NCBI GenBank assembly: GCA_029378245.1
Contig: JARKIF010000007.1
Location: 2,542,001-2,606,000 of the forward strand
DNA from: Roridomyces roridus
Lineage: Eukaryota; Basidiomycota; Agaricomycetes; Agaricales; Mycenaceae
DNA length: 64,000 bases
Reading direction: 5' to 3'
Below, piece by piece: positions 45,374 to 56,983 of this stretch. The translations under genes and the position numbers were made by a program. The notes under the pieces were generated by a model. The model searched no databases, had not been told where the DNA came from, and was given only the letters and a program-made list of their open reading frames with translations. The first letter of the stretch is position 1; every line of letters starts with the position of its first letter.

Positions 45374-46735
45374 TCACTCACCAGCCTGCTCCTTCATCCT
45401 CTCCCTCCCCACCTCCCTCAAATGCCTCGCCTGCACCGCCAACCTCTCCTTCTCCGCCGCCTCCTTCTCTAGCCTCGCAGCCTCCCTCCTCGCCGCATTC
45501 TGCCGAGCCTTTTTCTTCTGCGCCGTGCTACTTGACGATGTGGAGGTGGAGGGATGGGAGGAGGATGGGATGGTAGAAGAGGAAGGCCGCTTCCGTATAG
45601 GCACGACACCCCACTCCCCATCGTCGTCATCATCGCCAGCATCAGCACCCTCGTTGGTCTCCCAATTCGACGCAGCTGCAATGGCTGCTGTGTCTGCCGC
45701 GTCTGCTGCGTCTTGGGCTGCGAGTGCAGCTTGTGCTTCTTCGTCCGCGCTGGCAGAGCTGGGCTCGGGCGCGCTGGGTGTGGCTGCACCAGAGGAGGAG
45801 GCGGGGACAACGCGCATGACGCGCGCGAGGCTGGGATAATCTGGTGAAGAGGCCGGGAGCATACTACAATCGTCTCGTCAGCAAAGCAAGAAGAGGAGGG
45901 TTAGCACTTACTCGTCCACGTCCGTCTTGCGTGGCTTTGGAAGTAGTCTCTCCGCGAGTGAACGCCGTGGTTTTTGCTTCATCCCTGGGAGTGGTATCTC
46001 CTCTGCCTCCTCCTCGTCATCGTCAGCGTGCTCGGCGACACTGGCGCTCGCACTTGTGGTGCTGTCACCCCCACCACCGACGCGTGTCCACCCATCGTCC
46101 GTGGTCTCCCCTGCGATGACAGCCGTGCCCATACCCTCCACCGTCTTCTTGCCCTTCTTCTTCTTGCTCTTCGTCGAACTCGAGGACTCGAAAGCCTGTG
46201 ACTGCGGTAGTGGAGGAGGAGCGGGAGTAGCACTGGGGTTCTCAGGCTCCGAATCAGGGTCAACGGCCGCACTCCCCTTGCCTGCCGCCGCCGACGCCTT
46301 CTTCTTCACCTTGCGCGACTGCGGCTTCGAGGGAACACGTGGCGTAGCCGTAGCCTCCTCCTCTGCGTGCGCATTGTCGAAAGAACCCGGGAGCGAGCTC
46401 GATAGGGCTGTAGTGCGTGCGGTAGGAGGGACGTCAAACTCGACTGATTTTGCATTTGATTTCGACTTCTTCGACGGCTTCTCGGAGGAGGAGGAGGCTT
46501 CTGGGGCGGGGAGGTGTGTTTGGGGCGCGGTGAGAGACTGCCTCGGCTGTGGTGGATTTGCGCTGCTGCTGCTTCTTGGAGGAAGAGGGTGCTGGGCTAG
46601 GAGTCGAGGTACCAAAACGAAAGGCAGTGTATCACATCCCGACCGGAGATGACTGTTCCTGCTACGAGGGCGATGGCCTCATGTCGGGTGAGAGGGAACT
46701 TTGCGAGGAGAGCATGTTGGGGTTGGGTGCGGAAT
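45374..46735 (-). CDS. Uncharacterised low-complexity charged protein, multi-exon
   Basis: Exon frames 45374-45862 and 45908-46615 join across a short intron (about 45863-45910). An upstream segment reading ALLAKFPLTRHEAIALVAGT joins AQHPLPPRSSSS through a 46-nt intron (about 46587-46632). The protein has Lys/Ser-rich blocks (KSKKKKGKKTVEG), the block DDGWTRVGGGG, LAERLLPKPRKTDVDE, then YPSLARVMRVVP, WETNEGADAGDDDDDGEWGV and a C-terminal coiled coil (ARREAARLEKEAAEKERLAV). I recall a similar block order in other mushroom genomes with no known function. The start codon is unresolved, and a donor-like GTGAGT at 45376-45381 could extend the C-terminus. Confidence 0.65.
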
Positions 46736-47017
46736 TAGAATAAAGATAAGAATAAGGTGTGAAAGAGAGTAGATGGAGTGGGTGTGAGTGACGCGGAGAA
46801 GGAAACGGTGGACGGGGCGGGCTAGGAGAGACACGTGTCAGCCGACAAGCCGACGGCGGCGCGTAGACAGTGATAAACAACGCGAACGCGTTCTTCCAAA
46901 TGGACTCAAGATGCGGATTTTACTTCGGAAACTTGTTGGAACAAATCTTCTGGTCGTCTCAAAGACCCCGAAGCGATTGTTATTTTTGGTGTCTGCATCC
47001 GATCGGTCCCTTCTAAT

Positions 47018-47561
47018 TAGTGATCACCACGGGTCACCCGCGGGTAGTCCGACGACGACCCGCACCCGTACCCGCGAATCGACCCGACCCGCGCCCCGGG
47101 TACGGGTTACCCGCCATTTCACCCGTGGGTGACGGCGGGTCTCGGGTTACCCGTGGACCCGTTGACCCATACTGAGTAACCAGCCAAAACTGACTATAAA
47201 CGATGTATTTTGCGTCGAAATAGTTGGTCGGAGGATCACCCTGCCCTACGTCTCAGTGGCACGCCAGTGGCGAGACAGAAAGGCAAAAAAGACAAACCAT
47301 GGTAACGTCGCCGTCGCCGCCAACCTCGAGGTCCGGCTCATTTGACACGACCGTCACATCGTCGTACCGGCCTTGTACATCCCGCAACTCGTCCTTGACC
47401 AGATCAATGTCGGACTCGTCCCAATCGTTGTCTTCAAGGTGACATTGTTCCAGCCTACGGGTTGAAAACGGGTCACCGGGTTGGACCGGGTTGCTGAACC
47501 TCGACCCGGGTGGCCCGTACCCGCGACCCGGACCGGGTCGCCAAACCCGTGGTGAACACTA
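47018..47561. mobile_element. hAT MITE, 544 bp
   Basis: TIRs TAGTG(A/T)TCACCACGGGT. TSD CTTCTAAT exact at 47010-47017 and 47562-47569. Many ACCCG/GGGTC direct and inverted repeats inside. No coding capacity. Confidence 0.95.
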
Positions 47562-47569
47562 CTTCTAAT

Positions 47570-48339
47570 ACCTACTTTCTTTCCACGCGTCATTCGTCTT
47601 TCACGGTCTGTTTGTAATGTAAAGTTTTTGAATCCCCAGGAACTCAACGTCTCCTTGCCTTGCTCAATCCCTAATAGCATGAAACTATTACCAGAAATCT
47701 CGCTCGAATGCTTACAGAGGTCGAGAGTCGAGACGGGGTTGGCGGCTGTAAACACAAGTCCGGAGATATGGAACCTGTTCAACGCTGCGTGCAGTTCAAT
47801 TCCCACTAGAAATCGAAATTGAACCAGGCGACATGGGCTAGCTATGTCTGCAAGTATTTGTTACACCAATCTCAGCCTTCCCTCCTCTCTTGCACTACAT
47901 CCGTCTACGAGGTGGTGCGTACGATAATCAAGTCCGGGGTGTTCGTCTTTATCGCGCATAAAACAGAGGTGGATATCGGTCTCGTTATCATTCTCGCGTT
48001 GTTCGTCCGGCGGAATCGGTGGAGAGCGGGAAAACGCAAGTACAGCTAGGCCGGGAAGTCAGCATGCGCATGCTATGCACGGTGCAGCCAATGGGAAATA
48101 TCCAGGGAGGTGATGTGTGTAAGGAATGGCTCGGAGGGGAGGTAGTGGGCATGCGATGACTCGACCGCCCAGGGTAAATCCTCCTCGCTGGGAACGGCGA
48201 GATTCATTGATGGACGGGTATGGAGTGCGTTGGACAGGTGGGTGCGGTCATTGGCCTGTTTTATACATATGAACCGTCGACAAAGAAGGGACGTCACAGA
48301 TCTCCAAGACCTGCGGGGATGCGGGGAGAATTTAAACAG
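47570..48339. other. Intergenic, nothing recognised
   Basis: Short open frames only. The right part borders the degenerate F-box copy. Confidence 0.45.
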
Positions 48340-48890
48340 GAAGGTCGTGGGGCAAGTTGCAAGTTGATTTGGGTGAGAGTGATTCTGGCAAAGACTGGGA
48401 GAGAGAAAGTTGACTTGGCCCTGGGTACTCAGAGATGGAGCAAGTAAATCCTCCTTCCTCATCGAAGAAAAGCCCGCTGCCAAGAACTGCACGGCCGCGG
48501 GGTGTACTTACGGGCACACAAAACCCAAGTTCGATTCGCCATCGGCTCGCGGAATCTGCAAGGACGATCAGTTTTTCTTACTGGATCGCATCCTGCGTTC
48601 CAGTACTTATAATTAGTATCCATATTAATCCCGGTCATAACTGACAATAAACAAAGTAGATACTAGACCCGTGCTGCACTCTGGTCACTGGCCAAAGATT
48701 GCGAGGCTGGGACGGCAGGGTATCCGTTCGATTCGGTATCGGCCCATAATATGACAGTAGCAGACGCACTTTTGGTTGGCAGACAGGACTGTCTTTTGGG
48801 CGAGAACGCAGGACTCGGAGAGCGAACTTCAGGACGCTGACAGTCGCAGATTTCGTGGACCATTGGCAGTTCCGGCCATTGAAGACCCAC
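48340..48890 (-). pseudogene. Degenerate F-box gene copy
   Basis: The + strand sequence AGTTGATTTGGGTGAGAGT...AAATCCTCCT matches 43370-43460, and CAGATTTCGTGGAC...GGCCATTGAAGACC matches the 5' end of the F-box gene at 43471-43547. About 360 bp of unrelated sequence (48470-48830) separates the two parts, and the frame is broken throughout. Confidence 0.65.
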
Positions 48891-50205
48891 AAAAAGTGAG
48901 AGAGCACGAGCGAACTTGCTGCAGGGAAACCAAGTACGAGTGGACTGTGGCACGGGGAGGAGAAAAGAGAGGTCTGATTAGAAATCATGATGCGCCATCA
49001 TGCATCAAATCTCTTGTTTACGACGCTCACTCTGGATCAACGAGGACGGCTCTCTCGGCTCCATTTCTCGCCTTTCACCCTTTGTATGATATCCGCCGCA
49101 GCCTGGCGTTCTTGGTGACCTTGAGCCCTTCGGCTCAGGATCACTACAACCACCCTTTTCGCTCGAGCTCTCTGTAACTTTGGTCGACCACATACATGGG
49201 TACGTCGCTGCATTTCTATGTCCTTTTTCTTATTCGCATGCAGGTACAGACTCGTATTGGTATCTTGCGCGAAACTTATTGTCGCTCGGCGAACCTACGA
49301 TTGCCCGAGAGGATTCATTGAGTCGGCGATTCTGAAAGCTGGCGTCGAGGGAGAGAGCTCCCAGAGATGGCCAGATTCCATCCCTCCTCTTGCACCCATG
49401 AGCGCTGCTAAGCCCAGGAGACACCCGAGCGCCCCGACGACCCTTTTGTGGCCTTCGTCCGGAATCGTCGTATTCGGCATCTGTGGCGCCCATAGGACTC
49501 CCCCTTCGTCAGAACATACGTCGTGCATGACGTGGCGCGCCGCACGCATCCGTCTGGTGCTCCCCTCCTCGCTCAATTCGTCTCGCGCCCGCGCTCACCG
49601 TCTTCCTCGCCGATCATGGGCTGGAGGAGTCCGCCCACCTACTATTTCATCCGTTCGCCTGAAAGATGGTCGGCGTTCTTGCCCAAGCGCACAGGCAAAT
49701 TCATGTCCTTTTGTCCTTTGCAAATCTGATTTGAGGTCGATTTCAATCCCTGCAACGCAGCACTGCCAGCATTCCACAACTGGCCAGACGCCCAACTCGG
49801 AGTCGTCATTCACTCCTCCGCGGCCTCACCCATTGATTTGCGTCTGAATACAATGCCGAGGAAGTCTTTGGGTACGTCACTTCCCAGAAGAGCCTCTTCT
49901 TTGCTGTCTTTGCTGTACGCTATTTCGTCTTCCCTGAACAGCAAGAGGCCGGAGAAGATTGCTTCGGTTTCGCTTCCCTCTCCCGGCTCCTCTGTTACCC
50001 AAAGAAAACTAGTCGACACCACGCTTTCGTCGCGGCTCGGGGTTATTATCGCTACAGCGCAGCACACCATATCTGGTCTGATTTGGATCTCAGTCGACCC
50101 CATTTCTCAGAGTTTCTCTGCCCAAAGAAGGATTCCACCTCTGGCGAATCGCGATTAAGCTTGCTAGTATCTATCCACCTCCACACCTCCGCTCCCCATA
50201 GAATC
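48891..50205. repeat. Duplicated segment, copy B; no gene recognised
   Basis: Counterpart of 43560-44350 over about 48890-49620. The remainder up to 50205 holds frames on both strands without recognisable content. Confidence 0.5.
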
Positions 50206-50561
50206 ACACCTCGCCTCGAAGCAACTCGATATCGCACATGCGTTCCTCGCCAGATGTAGCAGCTTCAATGTCGACCGTAGCCAACTTCCTGGCCCACGCA
50301 TTCACGCATCAGTTATGCAACGCCGGCGCCTCTCCCACCTCTCCTACCAAGAGAGACGAGCAAGATTTCTGGCGTTGGTGCGGTCGACCTCGACATCTTT
50401 CGAGGAAGTTCATGCAGTTCCTACCCCAGCTTGACATCGTCCGAGTCCAAGATCCTAAATACCAACGATTATATCTTGATTCTTCTAAAGAGGAGAAGAT
50501 TGTCAATATGCGGGACTTCGTCGCTGTCCGGTGGCTCGCACAGAGCTTTGATGTTGAATGA
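50206..50561 (+). pseudogene. SnoaL-like pseudogene
   Basis: Reads as SKQLDIAHAFLARCSSFNVD, a broken middle, RFLALVRSTSTSFEE, then LPQLDIVRVQDP and KEEKIVNMRDFVAV, matching all three exons of the SnoaL-like genes. Frame changes, an in-frame stop and loss of most intron sequence show it is dead. It lies 140 bp upstream of an intact copy. Confidence 0.8.
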
Positions 50562-50699
50562 ACTCTTAATTGGACGGATCTCCTCTCCTTCAACGCATCT
50601 TTGCTCAACATGATTTCTCCGAGTCCGGAACTCGTCGGAGTGGAATGATCGATCAAATCCGGCCGCTGTGCCAACGGCCGCTTCCGCCCTTTCCTCTCC

Positions 50700-51241
50700 A
50701 TGTCTTCCACCCTGCTCTCTGCACAACTCGCCGGCGCCCAAGCCTGCCTCGACTACGTGAGCTCAGCCAACGTCGACGGCCTGCGCGACCTCTTCGCCCC
50801 GAATTTCACGCACGAGCTGTTCCCGAGTACCACCGCTGGATCACAGACCAAGCGCAGCAAGGACGACTTTTTGGGTTCCGTGCAGTACTTTTGGGCGAAT
50901 GTTCTCGAACGCCTCAAGGTAAATCTTATTCACTTCATTTGCGGCGCTGATATATGATACTGCTGTGTAGTTCCTCTCTCCGTTTGATATCGTTCAAGCT
51001 CCGGATGTCGTTGTCCTACACGTTTGCCGTTCATCCCGAGTTCATTTGACAGTGAATTTGAAACATTGTGCTGCAGGTCAAGGCCGACGGCATGACCAAG
51101 TGGGGCAAACCGTACACCAACGAGTATATGATGACTTTCCGCTTCGAGGGCGGGAAGATAATCAGCATCCGGGAATTCGTCGACTCGCTGTTCAGCGCTG
51201 ATTTGATGGCGAGTGTGCCCGCGCCCGCGCCCGCGCAGTGA
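50700..51241 (+). CDS. SnoaL/NTF2-like fold protein, copy 3
   Basis: Exons 50700-50918, 50971-51021 and 51077-51241 code 144 aa, with intron positions identical to copies 1 and 2. Blocks: FAPNFTHELFPSTTAG, FLSPFDIVQAPDVVVLH, NEYMMTFRFEGGKIISI, REFVDSLFSADL. It ends with a PAPAPAQ tail. It stands alone, about 40 kb from the tandem pair, so it is probably an older dispersed duplicate. Function as for copy 1. Confidence 0.85.
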
Positions 51242-51532
51242 TATTTTGGTATTGTTTTCCGGGCTATGCCGTGCTTTATTTTGATACCCTCGCAGAAATG
51301 AAAAACATCCGATCCTCCTGTTGATGGAAATGCGAGTGAATGAATGATGAGCAGCAGATGAAGATGTCCCGCATCCAATGGCTGATCATGACTGACGTCT
51401 GGAAGGCGTGTTGGATCCGGGCTGGTAAATCCGCAAGCAGTGCACTTACCAACCACGGGCTTGATATATCTACTTCTTCCGCGCCTCTCCGAGTCTCAGG
51501 CTCTGCCATCTCACAAGCTCTCCACCCGACCC

Positions 51533-52556
51533 ATGCTTACCATTTCCATACCACGCCGCAATCCAAAGCTCCCCACCGAGCTGGAATGCCTCATCTTCGA
51601 AACCGTAGCCCTCACCCACCCCGAGGCCGTCACAAAGCTGCTACGAGTCGCAAAACGCGTATTCGCATGGTAAGTATCCTCGTATGAGATGAGATACTTC
51701 CCACCGATCGAATTCGTCTCGCAGGATTGAACCCTTCCTCTATCGAACCCTCCGAATCTATGTCCAGAGCTACGCAGGCCTCGAGGTCTTGAAGCGAATG
51801 GACACCAAAGGGGCAGAATTCTTCTCGAAATCTGTCCGGAATGTGGAGATCACGTCGACAGAGGGGCCGAAAGTGACTATGGGCATGTTGGGTGGCCCGG
51901 GAGGCCCACTACCTCGGACCACCTTCTGGTGCACCGATGATCTCCAACGCATCCTCGGCGCGTGTACGCAGCTCCAGTACCTTTTGCTCGAAGGCGATCT
52001 CGACGCAGATACTTTGTTGCCCTCACTTCCCCTTGAAACCCGCCCCGCGCACGTCGTTCTGATCACCCATCTTGCCCGCCACAAAGTCAATTTCGGGCGT
52101 CCGCTTTTCAAGAATGTTACACATCTCGTCGTTGGGGACTACAAAAGCTCCGTATCTGCCGTGCTGCCCGTTCATTTTGACAACTGGGCGGACATTCTAG
52201 CCCTTCCCGCACTCACCCATCTCGCCATCGCGCATCATCCAGCACCACGTTCCGTGGAGAGCATTCTGTCCGACGCTCCTCATCTTCGAGTCCTGATCGT
52301 CCGACTCACAAAGTTGCGCGAGGCGGAATGGTATTCGTCTCAGCACGTAATGGGGGACGACAGAATCGTGTTCATGGGATACCGGAATCTCCAAACGCGC
52401 CGCGTTGACGAGATGTGGGCGGAGGCGGAGGAGTTTATCCGGCGCCGGCGCACTGGAGTCCAGCCCACTCCTGCTCATTTGTTTCATCCACTTCGAGGTA
52501 AGTTCAATTGTGATTTTGAATGGCAAGAGATTCACGAGTTGGGTCAGCGAATATAG
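51533..52556 (+). CDS. F-box/LRR-like mushroom protein
   Basis: Exons 51533-51669 and 51725-52556 (phase 2 join TG|G giving W) code 322 aa. The N-terminal KLPTELECLIFETVA...LLRVAKRVFAWIEPFLYR is an F-box-like region of the type that opens many mushroom LRR proteins. The rest is leucine-patterned (LQYLLLEGDLDADTLLPSLP, LPALTHLAIAHHPAPRS, APHLRVLIVRL). A GTAAGT donor at 52499 could instead lead to an alternative C-terminus. Likely a substrate adaptor of an SCF ligase; partner unknown. Confidence 0.75.
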
Positions 52557-52810
52557 CACCGACGACCATCCCTTTCAGGACCGCTCCTCGGAGTGGGCTG
52601 AGCTGGGACTCGGGGAGCCCAGCCGATAGCTGTTCGCCGTAGTCGCCACGAGGCCTGGATTTTGAATGTTTTCTTTTTTGAACCCACAAGAGCTCTGATG
52701 TTCTTCGGGCAGAGACATCCCTAGCCCTGTCAGCGAGCTGTGTCTGTCGGATCGGTCTTCCTTTCTTCAACTATCACCCGTGCGGTTATACGGAAAGGGT
52801 AACAATCATC

Positions 52811-54199
52811 CTACAGAGAAGTTGAAATCGCCAGGGTGCCCTTGACCATCTGTATTATCTGCCCCGCCCAATGAGCAACATCGCTGCGAAACCTCATCAC
52901 GAAACTCTCGTCCGCTGCGGCGAAACGAGCTCGCGATTTCCACCACCAGAGACCCGATTGGATGTGATCCAACCGCTCGACGACCTCGTTCATCTTCGGC
53001 CGCTTGGTTGGATCGTCGTTCATCATGTCGGCCAGCAGTCCGCGCATAAAGTCGAATCCACGAATATCGGGGTTTTTCTTGACCTCGAATCCACGGAGTT
53101 CGTCCCTTGCGTGTTGCTGTGGGGAATTACTTAGCACTTGGAGCCAGCGAGAGGCAAGAGAGAGGAAACTTACCCTCCGGCCCCCGTCGAGTATCTCGCT
53201 CATCATCCACGCCACACGGAACACGTCGATGGCAAATGGATCATATAGCGCGTCTTTCGACCTGCATTCGGGCACGAACGCCTGGGGATCTTCCACTAGC
53301 ATACGGCTCCGCGCATCACAGGGAAGTTGCGTCCCAATGAACTCAAAGTCGCCGAGGTAGTACCGCACGGGTTGCTGCACTCCGCTCCGCGACTCGGGGT
53401 CGGGCGACGCGTTCACTAGGATGTTCCCAGGGTCCAAAAATATGTACATGCCAGTCAGGTGTGTCCGGGGCAGCGGGGCTTTCGTATGCAGTTGGCTTAC
53501 CCAAGATAGTTACTGTGTTCGTGCACGAACTACACCCTATAATGCCGCCGCCGGTTGAACACCGTCCGATGCGATCGAACCAAACCAACTCACCTCACAT
53601 ATCTGCGAGAAAAAATCCACCGCCTGCCCGACCGTTTGGAACGGATTCTTTTTCCAATGGTCGCAATACGGCATCACAACTAGCTCCACCTCAGGGCTCT
53701 CCGGGACGAGAATCGTCTCGATGAGCGGGATGCAGTGATTCTGGAGGTCAGAGGCCAGTGGCTCGGAACCGTACTTGCGGGTAAGATTGACCTGTTTCCA
53801 TTCGCATTTCTTGATGAAGACAAGAGCCCCGTCGGAAATGCGCGTCGCGTCGACGTCGAAGACACTGCCGAGCTATTTGGTGGTTAATTTCATACACTTG
53901 AAAGGAATGGAGTTCCCTACGCCCGGGTGCTTGTCCACGTCTTGGTCAAGCAGGAACTTGGGACCCGAAGGAGGGACCGGAATCCAATCGGGCGAATATC
54001 GGTAGCGCAGCAGGTATCCACGGGATTTCAGGAACGAGTAATGGTCTCGCCAGAATTCTTCGCTCCTGGACAGGAGCCCGTGGTCCCATGGGAATTTGCG
54101 ATCGTGAAATTGTTCAGCGAAATCCGAGTCGTCGGGGAACTGTGGGTTGAAGATTTCAGCCAAAGGCCGGGATTTGTTTACAGTTGTGCGAGCTTGCAT
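52811..54199 (-). pseudogene. FunK1-like protein kinase gene, degenerate
   Basis: Exons 53921-54199 and 53594-53872 join in phase: RPLAEIFNPQFPDD, FWRDHYSFLKSRGYLLRYRY, then ISDGALVFIKKCEW (Lys of the VAIK type) and the hinge ELVVMPYCDHWKKNPF. Downstream, GMYIFLDPGNILVNAS and PVRYYLGDFEF stand where the catalytic loop and DFG should be, followed by the C-lobe (DVFRVAWMMSEIL, MNDDPTKRPKMNEVVERLDH). The HRD segment is missing: the piece 53501-53536 reads as a GVV..HEH fragment only with a one-base shift, and no valid intron rejoins it to 53449. DFG is DFE. The gene is therefore either dead or a pseudokinase with a mis-called region. Confidence 0.75.
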
Positions 54200-54959
54200 G
54201 GGATATTTGTTGTTTCAAACCGTCCCTCCTTGCCATGCTATATATGCTGTCGCCGAACAATAAGGCTGTCGCTGTTTTGTGGGGCCGCAAGACAATACGA
54301 TGTGTTGTTTTCTAAATCTCTTGGTCTGGATATAGTGCAGTCTTTTGTCCTGAAAGTAGGCACCGTTTCCAAGCCGTTTCGATGGATCGTGATGCATGAT
54401 GCATGATGGTGGAGGACAAGCCAGGTCGTCGCCAAAACAAACAAACACTGTGGAAGTGATCCCATCTGATGCGAGCCGTGTGGGAAGGATCACAAATTAC
54501 TTAGAAAAAGAGCTGACATCCAAAATGATTCGACAGTGGAATATCAGTCAAGGAAACAAGTTACGAGGATCTGGGACCGACAGATAAGTATTCTCAGTAT
54601 ATTCTTCACAGCGCAATATAATCCGAGTCGGTTGAACCTGCAAGTTCCAGTTGAGACCCGCCGGTCCTTGCCGATACCCGAATTGAAATTCCTTCCTGGT
54701 TCGAGGTTTGCTTGAGCAGTATTGAGTTTGATCCGAAGGACATTGCCGCAGATCCGGTAACCTTGTTTTGATCAGATTGAAATCTACTGATGTTGTATTG
54801 ATGCCTCCACTTTTTTAGCGGCTTTTAATCTCGTTGGCTAGGTTGTGTTCTTTTGCAACACATTCAACCTCTCACTGACAACCGGCAACCCGCACCTGCC
54901 ACGGCAATCAGATCAGTGACAATGATCTGCCATGAGTATCTAACCGTGTAGACTCGCTA
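54200..54959. other. Intergenic, nothing recognised
   Basis: No gene, repeat with defined ends or RNA recognised. Confidence 0.5.
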
Positions 54960-55093
54960 CCAGTCCGTCAGAATCCGAATATCGCCACGACAAGTGTGTT
55001 TGTTCGATGTTTGGTGATGGCTGTCCTAATCGGGGGTGTTTGGGCAAAGTTTGGTCGTGGCGGATATTCGGATCTGACGGACTGGGGAACTCG
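54960..55093. repeat. Long stem-loop (about 32-bp arms)
   Basis: The arm CCAGTCCGTCAGA(A)TCCGAATATC(C)GCCACGAC occurs at 54960-54991 and inverted at 55063-55093, with one-base indels, around a loop of about 70 nt. It could fold as RNA or be a tiny MITE; no flanking duplication was seen. Confidence 0.7.
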
Positions 55094-55792
55094 GGCACCC
55101 TTTTGGCAGGGCTTTGATTCGTAAGCGGTGGACTTAGCGAAATTCACAAAACACGTCTCTCGGTCTCTTCCAGATGCACTCAACACATGTGCCCCCTCAA
55201 AGGAAGGTGTAGTCAGGGTAGAAATACAATGTATTGAGCCTTCTAATACATGAAAGTCATGGAAATACGAGCCCCAGGGCCCAAAGCCACCGACCCTGCC
55301 GCGAGACGCCTGGGCTACGCCTACGATTCGCGGGGCCGTGAAGGTCCAACCAGCGGTCATGGTTGCACAGAAACCCATCTCAGCAGTCCATATTGACTGC
55401 TCGTCCGAGTTGTGGCGGGACTGGAAGCGGGCGTGGATGACGACGGCGTCGGGAATGGTGGGAATGGGGAAGAGGGGCGCGAGTGTGTGTCTAAACCGTC
55501 GCCGAGTATGGGTGGCGTTGGTGGGGCTGGTCCGGCGGGAAAGCTGGCGGTATGCGTGGCACCCGTGCCTGGTGGGCAGACATTGGTGCCGATGGATACC
55601 CGGGACTCGTACCTGTCCCATCCACGGTAGTGGTCGTCCAGATTGGGTGGGGAGGTGTTGAGAGAGTATGTTCAAGTGCAGGCTTGGTCCAGGTTGGGCT
55701 GAGAAAGCATGGTGGAAGGCAAGCGGGAGGGAGCAAGAGACCGAGTCGTGAATTTTCGCTAAGTCGTTGTCACGCAACGTGTTACCCCCCAT
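54968..55792 (-). other. Unassigned 274-codon open frame
   Basis: The longest frame in this stretch. A central block (AEMGFCATMTAGWTFTAP, GFGPWGSYFHDFHVLEGS) looks protein-like, but the 3' end runs into the stem-loop at 54960-55093 and no family was recognised. May be a remnant. Confidence 0.3.
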
Positions 55793-55920
55793 GTCACGGC
55801 TCCGAGTTTCCCAGCCGGTTCAGTGATCGAGCTTGCCCATCACGTAATAGAACCGGATGGTCACGAGCCTACTAACCGTGGTTTGACACGTCGCACACCC
55901 GCTCTTGCTTCCCACTCTCT

Positions 55921-56745
55921 CATGGACCCCAGCACTGCTGTCGAAACAGGAGGCTCAGGCTCTGGGACTCAAGGCAATTCAACAACATCTCTTGGCTCAG
56001 GATCAGATTGGATTGCAGGCTTGTTGCAGCTAGCCAAAGGAATTGAGACCATCAGGAAAACTGGAGACACTGCATAGCACTATGCAGCACTATGCAGTGC
56101 TGCATAGTGCCATAGCAACTTCTCCAGTTTTCCGGATGACTGCAGGGGAGTTTGCACCATTCCCATACATCGGAGTGGCTTGTGGAGTGGTTATGAGTGT
56201 ACTTGAAATGGTCCGAGTGAGTGTTTACTGGCACGGCTGCATTTACTTACTTTACTTACCAAATTCAACCCACAGGAAGTCAAACGTAACCGAGAGGATC
56301 TTCGAGAGCTATGTGAAGGTATTGGAAGAATTTTGAATATAGTTCAGAATGAGATAGGCAATCATGGCTCTGAAGGGGTGGATAAATTCAAGGATCTCTG
56401 TGAAGGTTTTCAAAGGTAAGCACTTCAAGAAGGTATGTTGCAACAATCCTCACCCAGCACTTGCAGATGTCTGAGGGAGATTTTGGAATCTGTAAAGAAA
56501 CTGGCAAAAAAACCTCAAGGTTTTCGTGGTCATGCCAAGGAGATATTCCGCTTGGACAGCACCAAAGGGAAAATTGCTGGTCATCAGAGGAAAATAGAGG
56601 AAGTCCGAAAAGACTTTATAGTATGTGAACCACACTCTTGGAGCTAAACTGAGAGCATATCCAGCTCTGTATCAGCATGCGCATTGAATTTCATCTCTTG
56701 GGAACCAACAGTATGTCGTTTCCTTCCTGCATGGGAACTCTCAGG
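55921..56745 (+). pseudogene. NLR-type N-terminal helical domain, truncated and interrupted
   Basis: Reads MDPSTAVETGG, AGLLQLAKGIET, then PFPYIGVACGVVMSVLEMV, intron, EVKRNREDLRELCEGIGRIL, intron, LREILESVKKLAKKPQGF, GHQRKIEEVRKDFI, intron, LCISMRIEFHLLGTN. This matches the four-helix N-terminal domain (MLKL/HeLo-like style) that precedes NACHT or NB-ARC modules in mushroom proteins. An 89-bp palindrome (56050-56138) sits within the first exon and adds a stop; removing it with one AC restores the frame as IETAGEF. No nucleotide-binding domain follows. Confidence 0.65.
56050..56138. mobile_element. 89-bp palindromic MITE with AC flanks
   Basis: Near-perfect palindrome with ends CATCAGGAAAACTGGAGA and its inverse (one mismatch) and a core of GCATAGTGC/GCACTATGC repeats. 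AC on both sides fits a 2-bp duplication. The same ends and core are seen at 29690-30437. Confidence 0.7.
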
Positions 56746-56983
56746 CCCATGTTTTCTCTTCCAGCGGCACTCATGCCACGCAACGAGGTCTGGGAGGACA
56801 ACGACCCTGCCCTCCACTACACTGGTGAATGGCACCGCGACTACGGCTCAATGTACCACGGCAGCTCCGTCACGCGCACCAGGCGTATCGGTGACTCAAT
56901 GACTGTCAAATTCCGTGGTGCGTCGGACGTCTATCGCGCCATTGGTCGGAAAAATCCAAATCTGATTAGATAGGCATGTAAGC

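Noticed and set aside
44399..46652. Several long + strand frames opposite the 45374-46735 gene
   Set aside because: They mirror the serine/alanine-rich coding strand of the minus-strand gene and lack conserved blocks or splice signals.
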